A stretch of 64,000 nucleotides of DNA from Massospora cicadina. Lineage: Eukaryota > Entomophthoromycota > Entomophthoromycetes > Entomophthorales > Entomophthoraceae. This document shows positions 32,466 through 44,322 of the stretch, one piece after another. The stretch covers positions 103,829 to 167,828 of the forward strand of contig JAKSZP010008032.1 of NCBI GenBank assembly GCA_022478985.1, written 5' to 3'. Made by a program: the position numbers and the translations under genes. How positions within the stretch are numbered: position 1 is the first letter of the stretch; each line of letters begins with the position of its first letter. A model generated the notes under the pieces. It saw only the letters and a program-made list of their open reading frames with translations, made no database searches and had not been told where the DNA came from.

Positions 32466-35400
32466 GTCCCCATGGCAGCACCCTGGCCCTGCAATCCATC
32501 AACGCAAATGGGTTGCGGGACTTTAAGCGGAGAGCCCGCCTCCTCCGAAACTTCAGGTCAGCACAAATTGACATCGCTGCTGTCCAGGAGCCCCATATCC
32601 TCCCCCACGAACAATCTGCATGGAATGAACAGTTTGGAGGCAACTCCTTCTGGACAAACCATGCCGCCCTTATTGTTTTGAATCCCCGGGTTAAAACCCA
32701 TTCTTTTTCACAATATCTAGGTGGCCGCCTCATACTGGCCAAACTCACCACTCCTGACTTCTCCTTCTTCGCTGCAAGCATCTACCTGCCTAATGCAGGT
32801 CAGGAGCAAAATCGGCTCTTGGAAGAGCTCCTCCAACTCAATCTCCCACGGAATACAGTTCTCTTAGGAGATTTCAACACAACCATAAGTCGCGTCCGTG
32901 ACTCTTACCCCTGCAGCAAAGGAACGCCCTGGATCAAGTCGCCTCCAGGATTTTCTTCGCCTGAGTGGCTTTATAGATGCGCTTCCACCCTCCGCGTCTG
33001 GCCTAGGTTGCATGACTAGGATCCAGTATGATGGAGGAGCTTTCCAGTCAGCGTCACGCATAGATATGGCACTGATTGGCCCCCTGCTAATTGGCCGCGT
33101 CTCCTCTCCCATCTCTCGTGACAACCATCTGAGTGATCACAGGTCACTCACCGTTGTCCTCACCACCACACTTAGACCGTCGCGTAGGTTCTGGCCTAGG
33201 GTTGCCCCAGCTCTTCTCAACAACCCCTTCACTAAGGAGAAGCTGTCTATGACCATCCGAGAGACTCTCACCTCCCCCCACCCCACCTGCTTGACCACAA
33301 GGCTAGATGGGCGGTGACCAAGGAGGGCATCACCCGCGTTGCTTACAACTGTGCCAAAGCCCAGATGACTGCAGCTCGCGCCAGAGTCAAAAGGGCGGAA
33401 GCCAGAATCAGACATCTAGAGCGAAACTGCCAGCCTTCGCCCTCTCCCAGATGGTTGGAAGACTGGGAAGCGGCGCAGGAAGCACTCCGCTTGGAGCTCA
33501 CACTGCAGGAAGAACGGGCAGCAAACTTTACAACATCTCGTTACTATGCTCAATGGGAACGCCCCACCCGCTTCTTCTTTCAGAAACAGAAAGCCCGGTC
33601 AACAGCGCAGGATATTACTGCACTGAAAATTGGCACTACAACCACTTCAGATAAGGAGGAAATCACGCAGGAACTACACCGCTTCTACTCCAGCCTCTTC
33701 CATGCCACCCAGGTGGACCCATCGGACATCCAAGACTTCCTGTGGCGGGCTCCAGAGCCGCCCATTGACCCACGGGCTGATGAGGCTCTACTGGCGCCTA
33801 TTTCCATCCAGGAGGTGATGGAAACCCTTCTGAAATCCCCACGGCTTAAAGCCCCAGGCCCAGATGGAATACCCTTTGAGGTGTACCTTCTGGAACCTGC
33901 AGTGATAGCCAGAACCCTCCGCGACCTCTTCGCTGCACTCTTGGTGAATGGCGAGGTCCTCCCCGACTCCAGAGGCTCAATCACGACCCTCATTCACAAG
34001 AAGTCAGACCGTGAGAACCTGGCGAACTGGCGCCCCATAGCGTTGATCAACACAGACCACAAGCTCTTCACGAAGCTTCTGGCCAACCGCATCACCAAAT
34101 GGGTGTCACCTCGCCTCTCCCCATCCCAGTACGGTTTTATTCCGGGGAGGTCGTTATGGGACAACTATAATGACCTTCACGTGACTTTGACTGCTAACTC
34201 TCGTAAGGTGAATGGCTTTGTGGCTCTTCTGGATATGGAGAAAGCATATGATCGGGTAGCCTGGAAGTATATTGATGCTTCCCTGGCCCGCTTCCATCTC
34301 CCACCCGCAGCTAGGCGCTGGATATCATCGCTCTATGACCAGCTCCACACCAGAGTTCTGGCGCCAATGGGTTTTACAGTGGCAGTACCAGTTGGACAAG
34401 GTCTCCGGCAAGGGGACCCCCTGAGCCCTATCCTTTTTAACATCACCCTTGACCCCCTCTTGGCCTCCTTACAGGACAAGCTAACAGGGATTCTGGTCCC
34501 AGGTAAAGCCCCCACACGCACCATGGCATTTGCAGATGACACTGCCATTGCATTTGGCTGCCCTGGGGATGTTGCCCTCGCTGCTGTGACCATTGAGAGG
34601 TACACCAAGGCGTCCAACGCCATGGTCAACACCTCCAAGACAACAGTTGTACAGGTCGGCTCCCCCACCTTCCCCCACCATTTGGTATTGAACCTGAGCG
34701 CGGTACCTTCCGTCACCTGGGCGTTCTCACCAACCAACAAGGAGTTGCGCTAAAAGACAATGAGGACTTGCTCCTTGCAGCAGTTAACTCCAGGATTGCC
34801 AGCTGGAACCGGCGGCACATCACCCCCCAGGGTCGAGCTCTGATGGCCAATGTGTTCCTCCTCTCCAAAGTCTGGTTCCTAGCGCACGTCTGCCCATTCA
34901 CAGATGCCTTTTATACGCGGCTCAATGTACTCCTCCGCTGTTGGATCTGGGGCTCAAACCATCCACCAATAGCCCTCTCAACCATTGCCCGACCCTGCAA
35001 TGAAGGGGGCCTAGGGCTTCTGGACACGCGATCCCACGCCACCACAATCTTCCTGAAGTTCCTATGGCCGATTGTCTGCTGGGACGCGACCCCCATGCCC
35101 CAATGGGCGCCCGCCCTCCGCCAGTCAGTGTCAGCAGCTCTGGGTCTTCCTAGAGCATCTCTGACCTCATTAGGGGAGTGGCTCACAAACCACCCAGGCC
35201 ATCGCCTAAAACCATCCTCATCCCCCTACTGGAACCAGGCTCTCCTTGCCCTGAAACGAGTAGGCGCGCGGATCCACCATGCCTTCCCATACAGAAGGGA
35301 AGGCCCTGGCCTCAGCCCACGTCGCCATGCAATTGTGCACAATGGACAAGTTGTCACAACTCGCCTCAACCCCCAAGATCGTCCTCCCATCCGCCCAAGA

Positions 35401-36008
35401 CTCCTTGAGCTCCTCCCTCCCTCCGTGAGATTTGACCTTAAGGAATTGTGGAAGGACGTCTATCACCCCATCCTGTCAGCAAAGGTGTCCAACACCTTAT
35501 GGAGAGTGCTCCACTGTTCATACAGGACAGGGGACTGGACTGGCCTAACTTCCAGCACCGAAGCTGCCCCCGCTGTGTGGAGCCTATTGACTCCCACCTC
35601 CATCGTTTTTTCACCTGTCCAGGTGTCGCCGCATTTTGGCCAAAGGCCCGCGCGCTCCTCCATGCTCAGCCCTGGTCTGGACACCCTGTGCAAGACCTCA
35701 TGTTTGAGCAGACATTGCCTGGTTGCCACCGACCCCTCCGTGTCCTCGCCTATGCCACAGCCATCTGGACCATCCATAACTCCTTCCTTCGTGCTGCCTT
35801 TGACCAGCAGGTGTGGACCCTTCCACACATGATCACCCACTTTCAGGTACACTTTGAGATGGCCCTGAAGGTCTCACTATGTCGCCAACCCTCCCCCGCT
35901 CAGTTGTCACTGCAGCACGGCTCTGGCGCGCAAACCCCCTCCCTTTCTCGATGCCTCCTCCCTCCTTCCTCGCCTCAGGCTCTTAGGAGCCCAGGCGTAA
36001 TTCAATAA
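32462..36008 (+). pseudogene. LINE1 ORF2: endonuclease, reverse transcriptase, zinc finger
   Basis: The start ATG at 32,462 overlaps the ORF1 stop (ATGA). Endonuclease blocks: SINANGL, VQEPHI, YLPNAGQ and LLGDFNTT (32,462-33,019); after a shift near 32,900, SRIDMALI and SDHRSLTV. After another shift near 33,310, RT runs in one 479-codon frame (33,314-34,753) with KAPGPDGIPFE, LANWRPIAL, YGFIPGRS, LLDMEKAYDRV, GLRQGDPLSP and the intact active site FADDTAI. A third shift near 34,740 leads to the thumb/linker frame (34,768-35,560). The last frame (35,448-36,008) has the finger CPRCVEPIDSHLHRFFTC. No RNase H domain seen. The stop TAA (36,006-36,008) lies inside the poly(A) signal AATAAA (36,004-36,009). 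Confidence 0.93.
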
Positions 36009-36058
36009 ACATCGATGAATCCCCCCCTTGGGTTGGGACCATCTAGTACTAAAAAAAA

Positions 36059-36895
36059 TAATAGCATCACAAAATATCTCAGCTAAACTCAAAGGCCAAT
36101 TTAAAACTCGGAAATATAATTATTCAAGGATTGGAGTCCTTCTAGTTAATTGAGCATCCCTTGATGGTGCATTCCAACTACAGGTAACAAGTGGTATAAT
36201 GTAGGATGTATAAGTTGTTGTAGATATTGTTTGGAGCCAATCCCTGGCATTTAAGAGGTTTTCAGCACTTCTCACAATATAGAAGGTACTGCATTCTATT
36301 GAGATCAGGTAGAACATATTCCAGGGATTAGAGCCCCTTCAAGTAATTGATTGATGATATTTCGCAAGGCCTCAGGTGGCATTTAAAATTCTGAGGCAAA
36401 ACTTAAGTTAGTATTATAGAATTCCAAGTTGGCCCGAAATTCCAATGTGGAGGGTAATCTTGGGATTTGGGCTATAATTGAAGGGACCCATCGTAAAATA
36501 CTTCCTTGCTCTTGATCTTGAGCCTCGTCAGGCGTAAATTGAAAATCCATGGTGATAGACGTGGTCACTGGTGCGTAACTCAGAGAGCCCCTGTAGTGAG
36601 CACCAGTCTGGAAGTTTTGAATTACACTTCCAAAAGGGCAGGCTGTATCTCAAAGTTACACTGGGCGGATTCTCCAAAAATGCAATGAAGTAAATAAGAA
36701 AATACAGATTAAACTCAACCTAATCTTTATTTTTGAAAAGAGGAAATATTTATAGGATTTTTTATGGTTTGTAATCTATCAGAGTGAATTAATCTCTGCA
36801 CAATTGAATCTTCAATCAGTTGATCAGGATCTGATTGATCATTAACTATGATTGCAATAGATTTCTTGCTCCTTCCAATGATGTTGGAGGAATTG
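36059..36895. other. AT-rich DNA between LINE1 and the next Ty3 remnant
   Basis: No gene recognised. It includes the third LTR-like minus-strand TATA/AATAAA block at about 36,710-36,755. The minus-strand frames at 36,120-36,568 have no recognisable protein. Confidence 0.45.
36700..36760 (-). promoter_or_regulatory. LTR-like promoter/poly(A) block, copy 3 of 4
   Basis: Minus strand CTATAAATA at about 36,745-36,754 is followed by AATAAA near 36,725-36,731. Same order and spacing as the other three blocks. Confidence 0.3.
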
Positions 36896-37190
36896 AGGAA
36901 GGGGATTTTTCAAGATATGAAAATTTGGTGGAATCCTGACACCAACCAAGGTAGATGCAGAAGCCTTCCCCAGTTTGGGGTTGGAGATCTTGTCCAGTTC
37001 CACGACCAACATAGGTTTTGAAGAAGGAACAAGATTGCCAGTATTTGGATCAGACCATTTGAGATAATTGAGAAGACTGGTGTTGACACCTACACCATTA
37101 AGGAACCTGCAAGTGGTCAGATTATAAAACAAGTACACGCAAAGTTTTTTCAGCCATACAAGCAATAGGAGCCTATTATCCGCTCAAGGG
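36896..37190 (+). pseudogene. Ty3 integrase C-terminal fragment
   Basis: The plus strand encodes FGVGDLVQFHDQH, then IWIRPFEIIEKTGVDTYTIKE, then QIIKQVHAKFFQPYKQ, the SH3-like end of a Ty3 integrase (GDLV..., GPY.I.... YTI, HA...KPY). It is followed by a purine tract CAAGGGGGTAA near 37,184-37,194 and then TGCTGAGATTC, a possible LTR start. The rest of this element is not seen upstream. Confidence 0.65.
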
Positions 37191-37194
37191 GGTA

Positions 37195-37560
37195 ATGCTG
37201 AGATTCTGATATGAATAGACGATAAGCTATAGTTCCAACAAATCATTATGTTGAGGCAAAGTGAATCAATTAAAGCAATTATGGTTCAGCAAATTGAAGG
37301 AATTTTGCCAAAGCCTCAATTTAAAAATGAAACCCTTAGATCATAGCAAATGGGAAGTAACTAAGTGGAGCATGTTGAATCTGCTGAGGAATAGTGAGGA
37401 TTAATAATTGAGCATGAGAGTGAAATGTGAAGGCTTTACAAAGAAAGAGAAGAGTAGGAAAGGGTAATGGAGGTAGCCGTTAGTTTATTTTTAAATAAAG
37501 TGCTATCATTGGGGCAATAGCTCCTTATAGAAAGGCTTTATTATTAATTGTAAAGGGCCA
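37195..37560 (+). repeat. Possible LTR after integrase fragment
   Basis: TG start directly after a polypurine tract suggests the 3' LTR of the element whose integrase end lies at 36,896-37,190. AATAAAG occurs near 37,493. I found no second copy and no TSD, so the extent is a guess. Confidence 0.3.
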
Positions 37561-37599
37561 GCGACCCTCATATAAATCATCTGTTGCTCAGTGGGCTTT

Positions 37600-38300
37600 A
37601 CCCTGTGCAACTCATTGGGCGGAATCAAGCATATCTGTTAAAAGTTAACAGGAGGGAAAACTTATAATTGACCATAACTTTGTAATCCATTGGGATTATG
37701 GCCTTAATTACCTTATGGCCCAAAAAATCCATTTCAATTTAGGAAAGGAGCATTTAAATGGCTTTAGATTTAAGGAAGCTTGGCTTAATTGCTGATATAT
37801 TCCCCTTAGGTGTGCTAAATTGGTAAAAGTTCACAAAAAATGTTTATATTTTCAAGATAGACTAACACACAAGAGCGTTTTATTTGTCATGATAAACCGT
37901 CCATGGCTCTTTGGAAGGTAGCAGGGGCGTTGTATAACCCTGCGGAATTTGGGTAAGCTCAAATAATCCTTCCTAGTTATGAAGCGATTTTTCCAGTCTT
38001 ATAGTAAATCAATTTGCCTATACTGACTGGTGAGATCTATTGTCAAAAATAATGGGATCCCAAAATTGAGTATAAAGAATCATCTATATGAGGTAAAGAA
38101 TAACTATATTTTCATGTAGTGGAATTTAGTCAGCGTTAATCAATAACAACCCAGTGCTTAAACTCTTTTTTACTTTAATAGAAGTGGAGATTTCATGGGC
38201 TTTTGATTGGCACAAGTAGCTCACTTCTAACTGTTACTTTAGTTCTAGAGCACTTTAAGCTTCATTGAATTTAAATTTTTGGTAAGCTTGAAACTTAAAT
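37600..38300 (-). pseudogene. Ty3 reverse transcriptase remnant
   Basis: The minus strand, from high to low coordinate, reads YLIDDSLYSILGSHYF, YNAPATFQRAMDGLS and IEMDFLGHKV, matching the RT order IDD.L..L.GS.YF, NAPATFQR.M and FLGH. Stops and shifts are frequent and the YxDD box is not clear. It belongs to an element in reverse relative to the integrase pieces on both sides. Confidence 0.6.
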
Positions 38301-38860
38301 GGGGATGACACTTAGTTTTAACTTTAGATTACTCCAAACATTTTCCTGTAATTACCTGGTAAGGAGCAACGATTTTATTTGACTGAGAGGGATTTACTCC
38401 AATTTTCTGATTAGAGTTCAGGGTAATCGAAGCCTCAGGCGGTAAGTTAATAAGGGGTATCGTCTAATAAAATAAAAGTCTTTAATTAAGGAGAAATTAA
38501 TAATTAGTTGGTAAATACTTATATCTTTCGCCATGTATTTAGCAGTACCCAAAAATTAGTAAAATAGAAAATAACTTTTTTTTCTATAACAGATAAATAT
38601 AACAGATCATGGAGTTATTTTAAGGGAAAATCTCCAGGAGCTTCCATGATGAGATCTATACTAAATTACAATTGGAATTCTGCAGTATTTTGGCTACTTC
38701 TATCAAACTGGATTCAACTGCCTTTTTGATCAGGTTTGGACCTCAATGCTTGGGGACTTAAGTAAATTTCATTGGGGATTATCCCTAACAGAAATTTATA
38801 CAAAACCTTTAGATCAGGTATAATACCTACATTATATTTACCCAAATCTTCAATATGAGC
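38301..38860. other. Unassigned AT-rich DNA
   Basis: No recognisable domain on either strand. By position the minus strand could hold the decayed N-terminal RT or protease of the remnant at 37,600-38,300. Confidence 0.35.
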
Positions 38861-39480
38861 CAGAATCCTGACATTATTCTTCAACTATATTGTTGAGTTT
38901 CCCCATTATAATAGGTTTGAATCAACTATGATGGTCATGTACTACTTTAAAAAATTCTAACTTTTTATCCATTGTATGTCCACCATTACCTCCAATAAGA
39001 TGGCCTAGCATATTGTTCACCATGTTTTCTCTTGTTTGGCATACCCTGGGTGGTGGTGAGTGACCAAAGACCTTTCTTTATGGCTCATTTTTGGACTGTC
39101 TTTTTTGGCTATCTTAAAGATTCATGCCAGTCCACGGCGTATTATAGCCAGTCCAATGGTCAGATGGAAAGGGTCAACCAGATCCTTGAGCAGTATCTAT
39201 GCTGTTACATCTTTGCCACAAAGGATACCTGGGCCACTGACCTTCCAATAGCGCAGTTCTCATACTACAGTGCCACTCATTAATTAACAGAGAATTCCCC
39301 CTATGAGGATACCCTGGGGTTCAATTCTTCATTAAAAATTATTCCTTATCTTTATTCCAAAATACTCACTGCTATGGGGCAGCAGCAGCAATTCCATAGT
39401 ACTCATTCTTTGGTTCAGGAACACTTGAATAAGGTGACAACCAATTATAAGCGGTTTGCAGATTAAAACACCTCAACACC
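38861..39480 (+). pseudogene. Ty3 chromovirus integrase core, fragment
   Basis: The frame 39,032-39,283 reads FGIPWVVVSDQRPFFMAHFW, STAYYSQSNGQMERVNQ and LEQYLCCYIF, the second Asp and the Glu of the integrase DDE core. Upstream text (38,880-39,030) in broken frames fits the first part of the core, and downstream (39,290-39,470) ENSPYEDTLGFNSSL fits its C-terminal region. Stops interrupt it, and no RT of the same strand remains upstream. Confidence 0.82.
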
Positions 39481-39689
39481 CATGACATTGATTTGGGCTC
39501 ATTAGTTATTCTTGATAATAACCATCTTTAAACTAAAGTTATATCACAAAAGCTCACAAGCAAACATATCATGACTTACATGCTGAGAAGGATTTTGGCA
39601 CTGGGGCTTTTCAGTTTGCCCTCCACACTCATTGTAAGAAGAACCCTGTCTTCCATTCATCTCAATTGTCCCCTTCTAAGGGAAGGAAC

Positions 39690-39910
39690 TAACATCCCCA
39701 AGCTAATAGTGATTGAAGGCTTGGAAGAAGCAGAATAGATTCCATTCTAGAATCGTGGGAAATCATGTCACTCAGTGAAAAAATTAGTTGCCTGGAAGAA
39801 ATTCCCTTCTTATGAGAACAGATGGGTCAGTTCCAACAAATTGAGATAATTGCTGAGAGTTGTTGGAGGTCTTCCACATTTCCTACCTGGAACCTACCAG
39901 CCCTGTCAGA
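39690..39910 (+). pseudogene. Chromodomain-like end of the plus-strand integrase
   Basis: The plus strand reads KKLVAWKKFPSYENRWVSSN, matching the chromodomain core (YLVKWKGYP..ENTWEP..L). It follows the integrase core at the expected distance, so the element was a chromovirus. A purine tract AAAAGGGAAGGGTAATG near 39,999-40,017 may mark the end of the internal region. Confidence 0.55.
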
Positions 39911-41045
39911 AGGTAGCATCCAACTTGCCAATGTTAATACCCAAAACGCATAAGAATATTGCATTAACCCATTTTACTTGGGTAGCGCACCACCAGTTCC
40001 TAAAAGGGAAGGGTAATGTAGCCCTTTAGAACTACACTTGCGGTATAATTGTGAGGAATTCCTTTTTAGATTCAAGTAGAGGCAAAATCCAGCGTGTCTC
40101 TCTTGTCACACTGGGCGATTTGGCCCATGTGGTGGATGAGAGTTGGGTAACAGCATACACATAAAAAACGAGCCTCTTCTTCGCTGCTAACCACCCAAAA
40201 GTTGGTGCAGAAAATTTGGGACGTGTTTAAGGTGGTGGCAGTGATCAGAAGCGATTATCAGCAAAATTTCTTACCAAATTTTAAGAGGCTCCCTCCATAA
40301 GTTTTAGGTCTGCCAGCATGAATAGATCAGTAATAGGTGAAGTAAAAATGATCAAGTCACTCTCAAGCTTGGAAATACCCTTTTATTATTCCCTTCCATC
40401 ATTAGTAAAAATGAGGCTGTCACTAACAGGTATGGACGTGATAAACCCCATCCCTACTCAATGGAACTGGCTTGTGTGGTCTGGCTTTGGGCGTAACTTG
40501 TTGTCTGCTGAAGAGCCATTATCACTACTCCAAGCGTGATTGCAGCATAATCAATATTTTCTATCAGTAAATTTAATACCAATCTGATCGGCAGTTTGAA
40601 CCCTAAATTTATTATTTGGTAATTATTTAGGGTATCAATCCAGCGGGCCCAAATTACAAAAGATATTTATGACAATAATGCACCTGGTCCCAGTTTCCTT
40701 TTAGTGAGCATATATGGCAGCAGTCCCCAACAAGAACTGTTGTTGCTCCATTTTCCCCTTTCTTCCCTTTAATTAAATAAAAGATTTACTAAAAACCAGG
40801 ATTATTTTTAAGGTTCAAGAAGTTCACTGATCTTTTAGTGGCTATGGTTTCCAATTTTATTATTTTTGGTTGATGTCCTTATTTTGCCTTATTTTCTTTG
40901 CATCACACCATATGGATGGCTGTACCAGAGGTACTTTGTCTAGTGCTTTGGGTAAAGAACCATCCTGATATCAGCACAGTCTTTATAATCAGTATGCTCT
41001 GCGACATTAATCCACTTCAGAAATCATGTCATGGATATAACATTA
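39911..41045. other. Unassigned, with a Gag-like motif at about 40,110-40,170
   Basis: Near 40,121 (plus) the frame reads GDLAHVVDESWVTAYT then stop, the recurring Gag-like motif. The rest has no recognisable domain. The frame 40,318-40,539 (73 codons) and 40,898-41,119 are unsupported. 41,009-41,043 contains a segment nearly identical to 54,949-54,984. Confidence 0.4.
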
Positions 41046-41089
41046 CCCTCCAGTTTCTTTGGCTCCACATCACCCCCATGGGCCTCAGT

Positions 41090-41350
41090 CAGAGACTTGT
41101 TCTTATGTGCCAGGGGTAGCTTCATGGCTGCAATCATGGAGGTGGGCTTAGGACCAGCAGCATCAGGAAAGCAGCTATAAAACCTATCAATAAGGTTTTG
41201 CGCATATAAACAATCACATGATGGGGACCAGCTATTTTCTTTTGCATCAAAACCTTTACATGATATGGGGTAATTAAGCCTTCTTTGAATGACAGGGATC
41301 AATAATCTCCTCCACTTCCCACTCAAGTGCCCCATATACAAGATATGACT
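41090..41350 (-). pseudogene. Chromodomain of element C integrase
   Basis: The minus-strand frame 41,341-41,024 reads RRLNYPISCKGFDAKENSW, then AQNLIDRFYSCFPDAAGPKP. This matches the chromodomain pattern (YLVKWKGY...ENSWEP...AQ.L...F..R.P.A..P) at the C-terminus of chromoviral integrases, which is thought to steer integration to marked chromatin. One aromatic-cage position is altered (KG preceded by Cys). The frame is open across the domain. Confidence 0.75.
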
Positions 41351-42640
41351 CTGTAGTCTCGGGTGGGAAACTCACATATTAAATCAGTTTACTCTCATGA
41401 AAGGTGGCAAAGATGTGGAACTTTGGTAGTAGATCCAGCTGATAGAAGGCATGACTCACATTTCTAACTAAGCGGTAAGGTCCTATCCTCTTTGGACACA
41501 ACTTCTTACATAGCTGCTTAATAGGGTTATTCTTTCCATCTAGAATTACATGGTCCCCATTTTTATATTCAGGCCCATTCCTTCTCTTACCATATGCGTT
41601 CTCCTTGTAGACCTTCTTGGAATCTTCTTTGTTTGTATTTACTCCTGGTGTACTTTTTTGAAGAACTTGAAAAATTCCACCATGGCTTTCACCTTAGACC
41701 CACAACTAGGTTCCATGTTAAACGTGAAGATAAATCCATAATTGTCAAAAAAGGAGAGCACCCAATGGAAGAATACCAGGCGTTGTTGTAACTGAATTGA
41801 GCTAAAGGGAGGTTTGAGGCTCAATATGAATAATCAGCAGCTGTTTAACACCGCAAAATTACTTCATGCATTGGTTTACTCGCTCTGTCTGCTCATATAT
41901 TTGTGGGTGGAAGATAAAAGAGCGGCATGAATGAATTTGAAGAGTCTTGAATCTAATTTCTCTAAATATCAATATGAACTGAGGTTTACAATCACAGATA
42001 ATCTCCTTAGGAATGCCATGGACAGAGAAACTTTTGGGATAAACAGCTTAGCCATTAAGGCGGCCTTCACTGAGGTGTATCATGGATAAGTTGGGAAAAC
42101 TTGGGGAAACATTCCATTGCCACGACGATGACATCATATCTCACAACTAAGGTAACCTCATAATAAAATCAACTGATATGAAAAACCAAGTCCCTTTACT
42201 TTCTGGATGGGTACCAACAAGTCAAAGTGCTGAAAATTTGGTTTCATCTGTTGCAAACCATGCAACACTTAGTATAACGTACAACCTGTTCTAAAATTAT
42301 CTTCTAGATATATATGGGTCAGATAAGCTCCTGAGTTTTCGCCTTCCCAGGATGACCTACAGTTATTCTATCATGATGCTACTTGTTTACCTCCAGTGAA
42401 TAGTTCTGGCGGGAGACCATAAGTGTCCTTGGAACCATACCATATTGTTCTTTAAATAGTACACTTCATTAAGTCTTCCTAGTGCAAGTTGCAATTGTAA
42501 ATAATTATGCTACACTCTGAAGACACAGGTTGTGATAAGACAAACCTTCATAACATGCTATACTCATCCGGTTTCATAAGAAATCCTGATCTGGAGCACC
42601 CATGATTGTGAATGTATTTATGATACATAATTTTTCCTGG
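41351..42640 (-). pseudogene. Element C integrase, broken
   Basis: From high to low coordinate, minus-strand text shows C..C-type sequence with DLVFHIS (about 42,180-42,260), core segments near 41,900-42,060 with stops (an ERVNQ-like box), FFDNYGFIFTFNMEPSCGSK (41,639-41,824), and then GDHVILDGKNN and KRIGPYRLVRN near 41,440-41,570 (SH3-like end). Its adjacency to the chromodomain is the chromovirus order. Confidence 0.68.
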
Positions 42641-44030
42641 GAAATCATCAAATTAATTTTATGAAGCTTCACCTCTTGGGGTCTGGTGCTAATGCAGGAT
42701 TGCGACTTATGGCATCAGTTAGATCATTATCCTTGCCTTTTGTGAACTCATATGAGAACACAAACTGTTCCAGGTCCTATGACAACGATATTTTAATGGA
42801 ATCACATCATGAGTTTCATGGTAGTACAATATCGCTCAAAGGTGATTACACAAACAGAATGGCTGGGAAGAACCATGCAGATGATGGCGATAGTAAGTTA
42901 ATGCTTCCAACACCATCAAAAGTTCCTTATAATAAACAGCGTAATTTAACTTCAGCAAGGACATCTTTCTGAGTAAATATCCTGCAGAATGACTCACTCT
43001 ATCTTTAGTAAGTTGTAGTAGAGCAGCAGCGATATAAATTGGAAAGCGTTACGAACCACTAAAACTCCCTATCACTATCCTGTTTTGAAGTACCAATAAG
43101 GAAAGCAAAGTGCACAATATGGACTAAAAGGCATCATCCAGTGTAGACAACCACTGAAGAGTCTTCTCTCCAATGGCCTTATACAAGGGTTCCGCAACAT
43201 CTGAAAGCTCTAGCGTTAATTTCTTTAGAAGGTGCATTTTTTATAAAAACTGATCAACACTTTGACTAAGTGGGCGTGAGCCAATTACACTTTTCTTTCC
43301 CCTTATCTGGAGTGATCATATGGCCTTTGTCAAATATGGTGTTACTCAAAAAGGTAATCTGGGATTTAAAAACTCACACTAAATGATCTTTAGTGAGCAA
43401 TTTACAGCTCTTAAAGACTCATTTACTTGCTGCAGGTGAATTTCAAGGGATGCTCGATCAGGGGATAAAACAAGGATGTCATCCATATAAACCACAGTGC
43501 ATACACCCAATAACTTCCCTATTCACACCAATCTGACGTTGGAAAACTAACAGCACATTCTTAAAATCAAAAGGCATGACTCAGATTTGAAAATCCCCTT
43601 CCTGGTATGGAATACAGAAAGACACTTCTGTCACTTCATAATGAATATTTGGTTAAAGGTGATCAAGCAATCCAGCTTTAAGATAACTTTAGTTTTCTTC
43701 AAATAATGGGCACAATTGTGCCTACATAGGAAAGAGATGTAAATTGGGTAGGGTGACATAATCTAAGTTATCATAATATACACAAGGTCATAGAGTACCT
43801 TCTGCTATTTCCACGAAGTGCAATAGTGAGCATACTAAAGAGTTACTCTGAAAGATGACTCCTTTTACAAATTTCTCTGTAACCCAAACATCTCATGTTG
43901 CTTATTTCCGCAAAGTCAAAGGGTAGATTAGCAAAAAAAATGAGCCCCAGGTCAACAGTAAGTTAGAATTCACAATAAAACTCTGAATGATCAGGAAAGG
44001 CATTTGCTGAAGCTGCATCACATGAAGACT
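42641..44030 (-). pseudogene. Element C reverse transcriptase/RNase H, broken
   Basis: VVYMDDILVLSPDRASLEIHL near 43,430-43,500 on the minus strand contains an intact YMDD catalytic box. Flanking blocks are recognisable only in pieces in different frames. The RNase H part (42,650-43,200) is weak. The plus-strand frame 42,661-42,972 is an antisense shadow. Confidence 0.65.
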
Positions 44031-44322
44031 TCAACCTCTCTACATAAGGGGGTAGAGGAACATCAGTAGTGGGCTTCAGAAGAGGCACAAGACTAATCTT
44101 ATGTACATAGGGCCACTGTGGCAAGTTGCTCAGAATGCTAATATCAGACAGGGTAATTTATTAATACTTGGCCACTATTCAAGTACAACGTCAAGGTATT
44201 ATCCTTTAAATTAGTTCAGATATCAACTTTCCGCCATAAGCCCACTACTAAGATATTTTGGGTACAGTAGGTTTTTGACTACCAAGAAAAGACCAGCCAA
44301 GAGTGATAACTGACATGATAAT

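Larger units (their letters stand above)
29637..36058 (+). mobile_element. LINE1: non-LTR retrotransposon, near full length, inactivated
   Basis: Two overlapping reading frames are followed by a short 3' UTR ending in A8 (36,051-36,058). ORF1 has a CCHC knuckle; ORF2 has an apurinic-type endonuclease, RT and a C-terminal CCHC finger, the layout of APE-type fungal LINEs (Tad-like, by inference). The body is markedly GC-richer than its surroundings. A possible TSD AGCATCAC occurs at 29,629-29,636 and at 36,063-36,070, but at 8 bp it could be chance. Multiple frameshifts inactivate both ORFs. Confidence 0.88.

Noticed and set aside
29637..36058. LINE1 8-bp TSD AGCATCAC as firm proof of boundaries
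   Set aside because: Eight bases can match by chance over the searched stretch, and the micro-insertion of the same family has a 17-bp TSD; kept only as a possibility.
40318..40539. 73-codon plus-strand frame
   Set aside because: No domain match and no gene context; lies in decayed retroelement DNA.
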